In this document: positions 1 through 5,215 of the stretch, one piece after another
Numbering within the stretch: the stretch's first letter is position 1
How the letters are laid out: each line of letters begins with the position of its first letter
Source: Nitrospirae bacterium GWC2_42_7
GTDB lineage: Bacteria; Nitrospirota; Thermodesulfovibrionia; Thermodesulfovibrionales; UBA6898
Assembly (NCBI GenBank): GCA_001803645.1
Contig: MHDW01000034.1
Location: 1-7,912 of the forward strand
Length of the DNA stretch: 7,912 nucleotides
Direction of reading: 5' to 3'
Translations under genes and position numbers: made by a program
The notes under the pieces: generated by a model
Told to the model about the DNA's origin: nothing
Database searches by the model: none
What the model saw: the letters and a program-made list of their open reading frames with translations, nothing else

Positions 1-1770
1 ATAGCAAGGCTTTTGAATGAAAATTTTATATGTATAAAACTGGACAGGGATGAAATGCCTTCAATAGACAGGAGATATCAGCAGGCTGTTACTGCAATGG
101 GATCAGGGGGAGGATGGCCTCTTAGCGTATTTTTGACAGATGAAAAGAAACCGTTCTTTGGAGGTACATATTTCCCGCCAGAGGATATGTATGGCCGGCC
201 TGGGTTTAAGAACGTACTTGGAAAAATAGCGTCTTTATACAAAACAAAGAAGGAAGATATATCCGTATATACTGATAAACTCATGGATCTTATAAAACCC
301 GTGTCATTGCCTGAAGGAGATCTAAGCAGAACTATTTCTGATAAAGCAATAAAGGTCATTCTCGCTGAATATGATCCGCTAAACGGAGGGTTCGGAACTG
401 CGCCAAAGTTCCCTATGCCAGGAGCGCTTGAATTCATGATCAACAGGTATTTTTTCAGTAAGGATGAATCTATTGCAGAGGCTGTCAGCAGGACTCTTAA
501 GTCAATGGCAAAGGGTGGATTTTATGATCAGCTCGGAGGCGGGTTTCACAGGTATTCAACAGATGAAGCCTGGATCATACCTCATTTTGAAAAAATGGCT
601 GAGGATAATGCATGGCTTTTACGGAATTATATTGATGCATATGCTGTTTTCGGAGACGATAAATTCAAAAAGACTGCAGAAGGAATCATCAGTTTTATCG
701 AAAAGGTCCTGTCTGATCCTGATGGCGGATTTTATGCGAGCCAGGATGCTGATGTTACACCTGAGGACGAAGGCGGATATTTCTTATGGACTGATGAAGA
801 TCTAAGGGAAACACTTGATGACGATGAATATAAAATGATGTTGCTTTACCTCTTTGATGAAAGGGGTTCGATGCCGCATGATGGATCAAAGAAAGTTGTT
901 TTTGAAGCTGCAGACGAAAATGAGATTGCAAATCTAACGGGTTTTGATCTTGAGAAAGTCAGGCAGATAATTAACAGTGCAAAAGAGAAAATGCTTAAAG
1001 AGAGGAATAAAAGAGAAACGCCGTTTACTGACACTACATTATACACATCCTTAAACGGGATGCTTATCACTTCCTATTTGAAAGCATATAGAACTCTGAA
1101 AAACAGAGAACTTAAGGACTTTGCGCTTAAAAGTCTTAAGAGGATAACAGCTTTAAGATATTCTGACAGCGGTCTTTTTCATTCAGAAGGAGTAAAGGCG
1201 GGATTGGACGACTTTATTTTTTTGACTGAAGCATTGCTTTCAGCATATGAAGTTACAGGTGAGAGGCCCTATCTTGATCAGGCTGATGAGCTTATGGAGA
1301 TATGCATTAAAATACTCTGGGATGAAGAGGAGGGAGGTTTCTTTGATTCTGAAGATGCTCTTCTTGGTATAAGGCTTAAAGGTATTCAGGATATCCCGCA
1401 TCCAACAGCAAACTCGGTTGGTATCAGGCTTTTGCTTAAACTGTGTAATATGACAGGTAAGGAGTCATATTGCAGGTATGCAGAGACAGCATTAAAAACC
1501 TTTTCGAAGACAGCGGAGGTAATCGGTCTTCATGCAGGTTATTATTACTCTGCCCTTGATGAATATTTCTATATGCTTAAGCTTACTCTAAAGACAGACC
1601 CTGACAGCGGACTGGCTGAAACAGCGCGTTCCTGTTTTAGGCCATATACAAGCCTGGTCTATGATAAGAATGAAGGTTTTGTTCTGCCTTGTTCAGGCAA
1701 TATATGCTCTGAGCCGATAAATACTCCTGAAGTTCTGGCCTCTTTTCTGGCAGAGAAGTCAGGAGTTTAA
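1..1770 (+). CDS. Thioredoxin-domain protein of the YyaL/SPATA20 (DUF255) family, 5' end missing
   Basis: The frame is open from base 1, and the residues before the first possible start (TTG at 13) continue the family consensus (IARLLNENF, then CIKLDRDEMP). The gene therefore begins upstream. Roughly the first 60 residues are absent, including the family's usual CHWCHVM thioredoxin-like motif. In the window one sees the end of the thioredoxin-like domain (GGGWPLSVFL near 105-135, then FFGGTYFPPED). It is followed by the alpha/alpha-barrel region typical of the family: GGFGTAPKFP (about 385-415), GGGFHRYSTD (from 535), PHFEKM (580-597), SQDAD (about 739-753) and the LNGM element near 1050. Length and motif order match full-length family members. 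Proteins of this type carry a thioredoxin-like fold joined to a six-hairpin-glycosidase-like barrel; their biochemical role is poorly defined. It stops 38 bases before the M23 gene. Family assignment is confident; function is not. Confidence 0.93.
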   Translation: MARLLNENFICIKLDRDEMPSIDRRYQQAVTAMGSGGGWPLSVFLTDEKKPFFGGTYFPPEDMYGRPGFKNVLGKIASLYKTKKEDISVYTDKLMDLIKPVSLPEGDLSRTISDKAIKVILAEYDPLNGGFGTAPKFPMPGALEFMINRYFFSKDESIAEAVSRTLKSMAKGGFYDQLGGGFHRYSTDEAWIIPHFEKMAEDNAWLLRNYIDAYAVFGDDKFKKTAEGIISFIEKVLSDPDGGFYASQDADVTPEDEGGYFLWTDEDLRETLDDDEYKMMLLYLFDERGSMPHDGSKKVVFEAADENEIANLTGFDLEKVRQIINSAKEKMLKERNKRETPFTDTTLYTSLNGMLITSYLKAYRTLKNRELKDFALKSLKRITALRYSDSGLFHSEGVKAGLDDFIFLTEALLSAYEVTGERPYLDQADELMEICIKILWDEEEGGFFDSEDALLGIRLKGIQDIPHPTANSVGIRLLLKLCNMTGKESYCRYAETALKTFSKTAEVIGLHAGYYYSALDEYFYMLKLTLKTDPDSGLAETARSCFRPYTSLVYDKNEGFVLPCSGNICSEPINTPEVLASFLAEKSGV

Positions 1771-1808
1771 ACGATTTTTACATTTATGGAAATTATAGAT
1801 TATATTTA

Positions 1809-2663
1809 ATGATGACGCTTAGAACCGCTTTACTGTTTTTTGTTATTTTGGCGCTCTTTATATTTATTGAAACTGCTGATGCTATTGCTTTTCAGGCGAA
1901 AATATCCCCGCAGGATATATATCAGGGAGATGCGTTTGTTATTAAGGTCTCAGGAACAAAATCTTCTGAGGCCCCGGTTGCAATTATGGATGGAAAACAG
2001 TTTGTCTTCAGTAAATGCGGAGAGGACTGTTTTATCGCGATTGGCGCTGTTGATCTAGAGACAAAACCCGGCAGAAAAAAGATCAAACTTGAGATGAGAA
2101 ATCAGGAGCAATATTTGGGTCTAGTTGTTAAACGCGCAATGTTTCCTTCTATTTCCCTGACCCTTCCTGAAGAAAAAGTTTCTCCCGGAGCAGAAGACAT
2201 GGAGAGAATTGAGAAGGAGAACGAAAAGTTAAAAGAGCTCTGGGGAAAAGAGACCGAACCGATGTGGAAAGGAGATTTTATCAGGCCTGTTAAGAATGAG
2301 ATATCAACTGTTTTCGGCACAAAAAGGATATTTAACAAGAAAAAGACAAGTATACATAGGGGGATGGACTTTAGGGCCAAAGAAGGCGAAGAAATTAAAG
2401 CCTCAAATCAGGGAAGGGTTGTCCTTGCAGAAGAACTTTTCTTTGGCGGGAACACTGTCATCCTTGATCACGGGTCAGGGATATATACTGTCTATATGCA
2501 TCTTTCAGCTTTGAATGTTAAAAACGGAGATATTGTTCCAAAAGCTGATGTTATCGGGCTTGCAGGCTCAACCGGGAGGGCAAGCGGCCCGCATCTTCAT
2601 TTTGGCATAAAGGTTTTAGGCATAAATGCAAACCCAGTTTCTTTATTCGGCCTGAAGTTGTAA
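1809..2663 (+). CDS. Secreted M23-family peptidoglycan metallopeptidase
   Basis: This 284-residue protein has an N-terminal signal peptide: a hydrophobic stretch over about residues 7-20 and a likely cleavage after A25 (ADA). It should act in the periplasm or at the cell wall. Residues about 28-115 look like a beta-rich Ig-like region with two cysteines in CGEDC. A charged helix follows (about 135-150), then the M23/LytM peptidase domain. All zinc and catalytic residues are visible: H183 and D187 in HRGMD, H231 in YMHLS, and H262/H264 in HLHFG. An active glycyl- or D,D-endopeptidase on peptidoglycan cross-links is therefore expected, rather than a degenerate EnvC/NlpD-type activator. Two adjacent ATGs (1809 and 1812) are possible starts. 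Neither has a good Shine-Dalgarno sequence, and the 1809 ATG overlaps the stop of a seven-codon reading frame (1786-1809). The substrate bond is inferred from the family only. Confidence 0.93.
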   Translation: MMTLRTALLFFVILALFIFIETADAIAFQAKISPQDIYQGDAFVIKVSGTKSSEAPVAIMDGKQFVFSKCGEDCFIAIGAVDLETKPGRKKIKLEMRNQEQYLGLVVKRAMFPSISLTLPEEKVSPGAEDMERIEKENEKLKELWGKETEPMWKGDFIRPVKNEISTVFGTKRIFNKKKTSIHRGMDFRAKEGEEIKASNQGRVVLAEELFFGGNTVILDHGSGIYTVYMHLSALNVKNGDIVPKADVIGLAGSTGRASGPHLHFGIKVLGINANPVSLFGLKL

Positions 2664-2694
2664 ACGATTACCTTATAAAAAATGATAGATTCCG

Positions 2695-2723
2695 TTGACA
2701 CAAATTTCCGGTAATGATAACTT
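2695..2723 (+). promoter_or_regulatory. Possible sigma70-type promoter before the TPR/cNMP gene
   Basis: There is a perfect TTGACA at 2695-2700, followed after 17 bases by TAACTT at 2718-2723, which matches only half of the consensus -10 box. The first ten bases, TTGACACAAA, are identical to the much better promoter at 4802. If used, transcription would begin at about 2730, right at the ATG at 2731, giving an mRNA with little or no leader. This would also explain why that gene has no Shine-Dalgarno sequence. The weak -10 makes the call tentative. Confidence 0.35.
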
Positions 2724-2730
2724 ATCTTTC

Positions 2731-3870
2731 ATGGACATAAAAGAATTATGGGAAAAATATTACAATGCCCTCAAACAGCAGGACTGGTCAAAGGCCCTCG
2801 GTGCCCTTAGTACAATTAAGCAAAAAAAGGAACGTGACTCTCAGGTTTATCTTAAAATGGGAGACCTTTTACAGCGGATGGGCGATACGGTCGGCGCAAT
2901 TGAGGCATACCATAAATCAGCAGTTTATCTGGTAAAAGAAGGTTTTATACAGAAAGCAGCTGCAATATTTAAAATAATTTTAAGACTTGACCCGAATAAC
3001 AATGAGGCGACTGTGAAGCTCCAAAGAGTTATTGAGGTTGCATCTTCTTCAAAAGGAGCGTTTCCGCAATATACTTCTGCACCCGTCATGGAGCTGCCTC
3101 CGCTCCCGGATACAATGACTACAGATAAAGAAGCTGAGCATAAGGAAGTACCCTTGTATAATGAAATCCCAGCCCCAGAAAAAATTGCAGATACTGAAAA
3201 GGCTGAAGTGCCTTCTTACGGAGATATCACCTTGCCGGGTTCTGAAACAGAGGGGGCTGAAGTGCCTGAAAAGGAGAGAGAACTCGGACCGGGTTATGGC
3301 GAAGTAACACTTGATGAAAACGAAGCTTCAGATAATTACACTGGTTTGTTTACATCTGAAAAGGATGAACCAGCCTTTAAGGGCTATGAGGATTTTGATG
3401 ACCTGCTTACTGAGGCTGCAAAAGAGCTTCCGGACATTGAGAAAAAAACGAGCCTTTCTAGTGATCTTCCGGCTTTCCTTGTGTCCATTGGAGGGGAGCA
3501 GGGAGCCGGATTTACAGAGAGGGCATTAAAAAACATCTATAAATCAGGAGAACGTATTGTTAAAGAAGGTGATACCGGTGATTCTCTTTTTTTAATAAAG
3601 GATGGGAGAGCAAAGGTTGTTGCTCATATCATCGGCAAAGAATTTGTCCTTGCTGAACTCGGCAATGGAGATATTTTCGGAGAAGTAACATTCCTTACCG
3701 GCAGGCCCAGGACCGCTTCTGTGATAGCTGATGGGGAGGTTGAGGTGCTTGAGTTCAAACGCCAACTGCTCGAAGAGGTGATATCCAAATATCCTGAAGT
3801 TCTTGAGTGTCTGAACGACCTTTATGACACGCGAGTTTCGAGTACATTGAAAAAAGTCGTGGGCGAATAA
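2731..3870 (+). CDS. TPR protein with C-terminal cyclic-nucleotide-binding domain
   Basis: The start is taken as ATG 2731 (379 residues). A TTG at 2695 would add 12 residues that look unlike a domain start, and neither start has a ribosome-binding site. Residues about 36-103 form TPR-like helical pairs (YLKMGDLLQRMGD, then a unit ending LDPNNNEA). Residues about 105-255 are an acidic, Pro/Glu-rich linker with a loose repeat: EVP at 139, 159 and 177, alternating with Y-G/N-[ED]-I/V elements such as YGEVTL at 189. Residues about 266-375 are a cNMP-binding fold with GDTGDSLFLI and the phosphate-binding cassette FGEVTFLTGRPRTASV (316-331). E318 and R327 are retained, so nucleotide binding is possible. 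There is no HTH, kinase or channel domain, so it is not a CRP-type regulator. A role as a cNMP-responsive scaffold is inference. It sits between the M23 and AlkD genes and has no signal peptide. Confidence 0.88.
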   Translation: MDIKELWEKYYNALKQQDWSKALGALSTIKQKKERDSQVYLKMGDLLQRMGDTVGAIEAYHKSAVYLVKEGFIQKAAAIFKIILRLDPNNNEATVKLQRVIEVASSSKGAFPQYTSAPVMELPPLPDTMTTDKEAEHKEVPLYNEIPAPEKIADTEKAEVPSYGDITLPGSETEGAEVPEKERELGPGYGEVTLDENEASDNYTGLFTSEKDEPAFKGYEDFDDLLTEAAKELPDIEKKTSLSSDLPAFLVSIGGEQGAGFTERALKNIYKSGERIVKEGDTGDSLFLIKDGRAKVVAHIIGKEFVLAELGNGDIFGEVTFLTGRPRTASVIADGEVEVLEFKRQLLEEVISKYPEVLECLNDLYDTRVSSTLKKVVGE

Positions 3871-3899
3871 TTCTTTATCCCACAGTCTCTGAGGCATCA

Positions 3900-4631
3900 A
3901 TGAAAACCATTAAAACCCAGCTTGGTATTTTCAGAAAAACGCTCGAAAAAAATACAAACAAGGAAAGGGCTGTAAATGAAAAACGCTATCTGAAAAGCCC
4001 CTGCAAATTCTTTGGAGTGTCAGTGCCGTTTACTGATAAAATGGCGAAGGAATTCATTAAAGATAATAAAGATGCAGAACGTGAATATGTTTTTGAGCTT
4101 GCAAAAAGACTTTGGGATTCGGAATTTCATGAGGAAAAACGCCTCGCAATCGATATTTTAAGGCAGTACCCTGATCATATCGATCTCAATGCTATGCCGG
4201 TGATAGAAAAAATGCTTGAGCAGTCCACAGGCTGGGACCATATAGATGAAATTTCTATTCATCTCGCAGGAACCGTAATAGAAAAAGATAAGAAGGCTTA
4301 TGATTATCTGAAGAAATGGAGCAGATCTGACAATTTCTGGATGAGAAGAGCATCTCTTATATCTCAGATCCTTTTATTCCGGCAGGGTAAAGGAGATCAT
4401 AGACTCTTTTTTGGTTTTGCTGAAAAGATGATTGAGGAAAAAGAATTCTTCATCAGAAAAGCGATTGGCTGGTGCATTAGAGAGATCTCAAAGCCTGATC
4501 CTGAAAAGGCATTCGAATTTTTACAAAAAATAAAGGGCAGGGCGTCAGGACTAACTTTAAGAGAGGGTGCAAAAAGGCTTCCTGATAAAATGAGGAAGTT
4601 GATCTTGCAAGAAATAATCTTAGAAAAGTAA
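3900..4631 (+). CDS. DNA alkylation repair protein, AlkD-like HEAT-repeat glycosylase
   Basis: This 243-residue, all-helical protein has the AlkD (PF08713) hallmarks: KRYLKSPCKFFGVSVP near residues 28-43, RLWDSEFHEEKRLAI (about 70-84), WDHID (112-116), FWMRRAS (146-152), IRKAIGWCIREISK (185-198) and REGAKRL (221-227). Residues corresponding to the aromatic/acidic DNA-lesion site of Bacillus cereus AlkD appear conserved: W112, D116, an arginine at 149 or 150, and W191. The family excises alkylated purines such as N3- or N7-alkyl adducts using a HEAT-like scaffold without base flipping. The start ATG has GAGG five bases upstream (3891-3894). It follows the TPR/cNMP gene by 29 bases and is the last gene before a terminator, so it may be read through from the genes above. 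Nothing suggests truncation. The family call is strong; the exact lesion is not determined. Confidence 0.93.
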   Translation: MKTIKTQLGIFRKTLEKNTNKERAVNEKRYLKSPCKFFGVSVPFTDKMAKEFIKDNKDAEREYVFELAKRLWDSEFHEEKRLAIDILRQYPDHIDLNAMPVIEKMLEQSTGWDHIDEISIHLAGTVIEKDKKAYDYLKKWSRSDNFWMRRASLISQILLFRQGKGDHRLFFGFAEKMIEEKEFFIRKAIGWCIREISKPDPEKAFEFLQKIKGRASGLTLREGAKRLPDKMRKLILQEIILEK

Positions 4632-4648
4632 GGCTTTAGTTACAAGTT

Positions 4649-4746
4649 ATAACCCACCCCTTAATCCCCTCTCAAGAGGGGACTTTTTTGCATAGGCACT
4701 TAATATACAGTGGTCCCCTCCTTGGAGGGGCAGTGGGGTGGGTTAT
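4649..4746. repeat. Palindromic intergenic repeat with 12-bp terminal inverted repeats
   Basis: ATAACCCACCCC (4649-4660) is exactly complementary to GGGGTGGGTTAT (4735-4746). Inside lie two further hairpins: CCCCTC/GAGGGG (4666-4671 with 4676-4681) and CCCCTCC/GGAGGGG (4715-4721 with 4724-4730). The whole is a 98-bp nested palindrome with no coding potential, like a miniature mobile or REP/MITE-type element. The arm ACCCACCCCTTAATCCCCTC (4652-4671) recurs with 18 of 20 matches at 5095-5114. No target-site duplication is obvious. The right end can also form a stem with the sequence just outside it (GGTTATTT 4741-4748 with AAATAACC 4758-4765). Confidence 0.75.
4666..4689 (+). terminator. Intrinsic terminator of the first gene run
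   Basis: A six-base-pair G/C-rich stem (CCCCTC/GAGGGG) with a TCAA loop is followed two bases later by six T residues (4684-4689). It lies 35 bases after the AlkD-like stop codon and is part of the left half of the palindromic repeat, so the repeat appears to serve as the operon's terminator. Confidence 0.7.
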
Positions 4747-4773
4747 TTTATCAGAAGAAATAACCAGCAACAG

Positions 4774-4800
4774 AAGTGATACCTGAAAATTCACTTTTTT
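4774..4800 (+). terminator. Weak hairpin followed by a T-tract upstream of the small-RNA promoter
   Basis: AAGTGA (4774-4779) pairs with TCACTT (4791-4796) across an 11-base loop, and four further T residues follow. It would be a weak backup terminator insulating the promoter that starts at 4802. The stem is AT-rich and short, so it may be incidental. Confidence 0.3.
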
Positions 4801-4801
4801 C

Positions 4802-4830
4802 TTGACACAAAATAAATCGGGTAGTATATT
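4802..4830 (+). promoter_or_regulatory. Strong sigma70-type promoter driving the intergenic RNA
   Basis: TTGACA (4802-4807) is a perfect -35 box. A 17-base spacer separates it from TATATT (4825-4830), which matches five of six positions of the -10 consensus. Transcription should begin near 4836-4838. This is the best promoter in the window and it faces a sequence without a conventional gene, ending about 150 bases later at a strong terminator. Confidence 0.8.
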
Positions 4831-4836
4831 AGAAAC

Positions 4837-4923
4837 ATGTTTTACAATCCGATAATAATTAATAAGGCCGTCCTTAGGAACGCCTGGCATTTAGGTGCCG
4901 TGGCTGAAGGAGGATTCTATTAG
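4837..4923 (+). CDS. Possible leaderless 28-residue peptide, hypothetical
   Basis: An ATG at 4837 sits seven bases after the -10 box, so a transcript from the 4802 promoter would begin at or next to it. Twenty-eight codons follow before TAG at 4921. The peptide begins MFYNPIIINK and ends GAVAEGGFY. No ribosome-binding site is possible unless the promoter is misplaced. The same nucleotides fold well as RNA, and I know no matching family. It could be a chance frame within a small RNA, a leader peptide of an attenuator, or a small secreted or modified peptide. There is no nearby maturase or exporter typical of a peptide-modifying system. Confidence 0.2.
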   Translation: MFYNPIIINKAVLRNAWHLGAVAEGGFY

Positions 4924-4952
4924 CTGTTGATCGGATAAGACAAGAAAACTTC

Positions 4953-4985
4953 AAAGGCCACGGAATAAACCCCGTGGCCTTTTTT
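4953..4985 (+). terminator. Strong intrinsic terminator of the intergenic RNA
   Basis: GGCCACGG (4956-4963) pairs perfectly with CCGTGGCC (4972-4979) over an eight-base loop. Three A-T pairs extend the stem (4953-4955 with 4980-4982), and six T residues run from 4980 to 4985. An upstream copy of the 3' arm, CCGTGGC at 4898-4904, could compete for the 5' arm and act as an antiterminator. Confidence 0.88.
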
Positions 4986-5006
4986 ATTATCTTTTCAATA
5001 CCTCAT

Positions 5007-5022
5007 CCTGAAAGCTTTCGGG
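5007..5022. repeat. Short palindrome between terminator and second repeat cluster
   Basis: CCTGAAAGCTTTCGGG is self-complementary over its whole length, allowing one G-T pair, with AAGCTT at the centre. In RNA it would form a short stem with a four-base loop. No T-tract follows. It may be a fragment of the intergenic repeat material that continues to 5160. Confidence 0.35.
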
Positions 5023-5042
5023 ACTGTGGTGTTTTCCTATAA

Positions 5043-5160
5043 TTCCCTCCCCCTTGAGGGGGGAGGGTGAGGGAGGGGGTGATTCAGTTGTTTCACCCTC
5101 CCCTTAGTCCCCTCCTCTATGAGCCGTTGGCTCCGAGCCATGGGCCCTCAGGGGAGGGGA
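5043..5160. repeat. Second C/G-rich palindromic repeat cluster, rearranged or partial copies
   Basis: Three overlapping inverted repeats are visible. CCCTCCCCC (5045-5053) pairs with the G-run after a TTGA loop (5058-5067). GGGGAGGGTGA (5060-5070) pairs perfectly with TCACCCTCCCC (5093-5103). TCCCCTCC (5108-5115) pairs with GGAGGGGA (5153-5160), enclosing smaller palindromes such as GAGCC-GTT-GGCTC (5121-5133). The segment 5095-5114 matches the left arm of the 4649 repeat at 18 of 20 positions, so both belong to one repeat family. The order looks like a right half followed by a left half rather than one intact element. It ends 55 bases before the methyltransferase start. Confidence 0.65.
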
Positions 5161-5203
5161 GATGTTGGATGGCCCGCTGTTTCTACGGCGGAGAGTTTTA
5201 TTT

Positions 5204-5210
5204 AGGAGGT
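5204..5210 (+). promoter_or_regulatory. Ribosome-binding site that fixes the methyltransferase start
   Basis: AGGAGGT lies five bases before ATG 5216. An in-frame ATG at 5162 has no such site and sits at the edge of the repeat cluster, so the shorter protein is the better model. Confidence 0.85.
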
Positions 5211-5215
5211 GTGTT

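Larger units (their letters stand above)
4837..4985 (+). ncRNA. Candidate structured small RNA or attenuated leader, family unassigned
   Basis: A consensus-like promoter and a strong intrinsic terminator bracket about 150 nt. Complementary segments are all nested, suggesting one long interrupted hairpin: 4839-4843 with 4945-4949, 4847-4853 (ATCCGAT) with 4930-4936 (ATCGGAT), 4860-4864 with 4918-4922, 4871-4875 (TCCTT) with 4907-4911 (AAGGA), 4882-4884 with 4902-4904, and 4886-4889 (GGCA) with 4896-4899 (TGCC). The terminator forms a separate 3' hairpin. The sequence lacks the signatures I know for tRNA, tmRNA, SRP RNA, 6S RNA, TPP, cobalamin, SAM, glycine and cyclic-di-GMP riboswitches. It holds an AAGGAGG (4907-4913) that the TCCTT pairing would partly mask. 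It may act in trans, or be a leader for the methyltransferase operon 230 bases on. A 28-codon frame (4837-4923) is an alternative reading. Confidence 0.55.

Noticed and set aside
13..15. TTG at base 13 as the true start of the first gene
   Set aside because: Residues encoded before it continue the family consensus and the conserved N-terminal thioredoxin motif is missing, so the gene starts outside the window.
78..443. Open frames on the minus strand inside genes, such as 78-443, 2102-2380, 5104-5589 and 6272-6643
   Set aside because: They lie opposite well-supported genes, match no recognised domain and are explained as shadows of codon use on the other strand.
1786..1809. Seven-codon frame overlapping the M23 start (TAATG) as a leader peptide
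   Set aside because: It has no ribosome-binding site and is too short to distinguish from chance.
2682..2714. Ten-codon frame before the TPR/cNMP gene, possibly a frameshifted N-terminus
   Set aside because: It has no ribosome-binding site and no similarity to a TPR protein start; the downstream ATG gives a sensible protein.
4672..4890. Minus-strand 72-codon frame across the repeat and small-RNA promoter
   Set aside because: It is built from repeat and promoter sequence, has low-complexity composition and no recognisable family.
4837..4952. tRNA, tmRNA, SRP RNA, 6S RNA or common riboswitch
   Set aside because: I looked for the T-loop, the SRP GGAA-loop motif, and TPP, cobalamin, SAM, glycine and cyclic-di-GMP signatures and found none; a covariance-model search is needed to settle it.
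4914..5041. Forty-two-codon open frame after AAGGAGG in the intergenic RNA
   Set aside because: There is no usable start codon and the frame runs through the terminator hairpin and T-tract.
4649..5160. CRISPR array
   Set aside because: The repeats are palindromic and irregularly spaced with no unique spacers of constant length and no cas genes.
5162..5215. Longer methyltransferase starting at ATG 5162
   Set aside because: The extra 18 residues are Arg/Leu-rich and unlike the family, no ribosome-binding site precedes them, and AGGAGGT sits correctly before ATG 5216.
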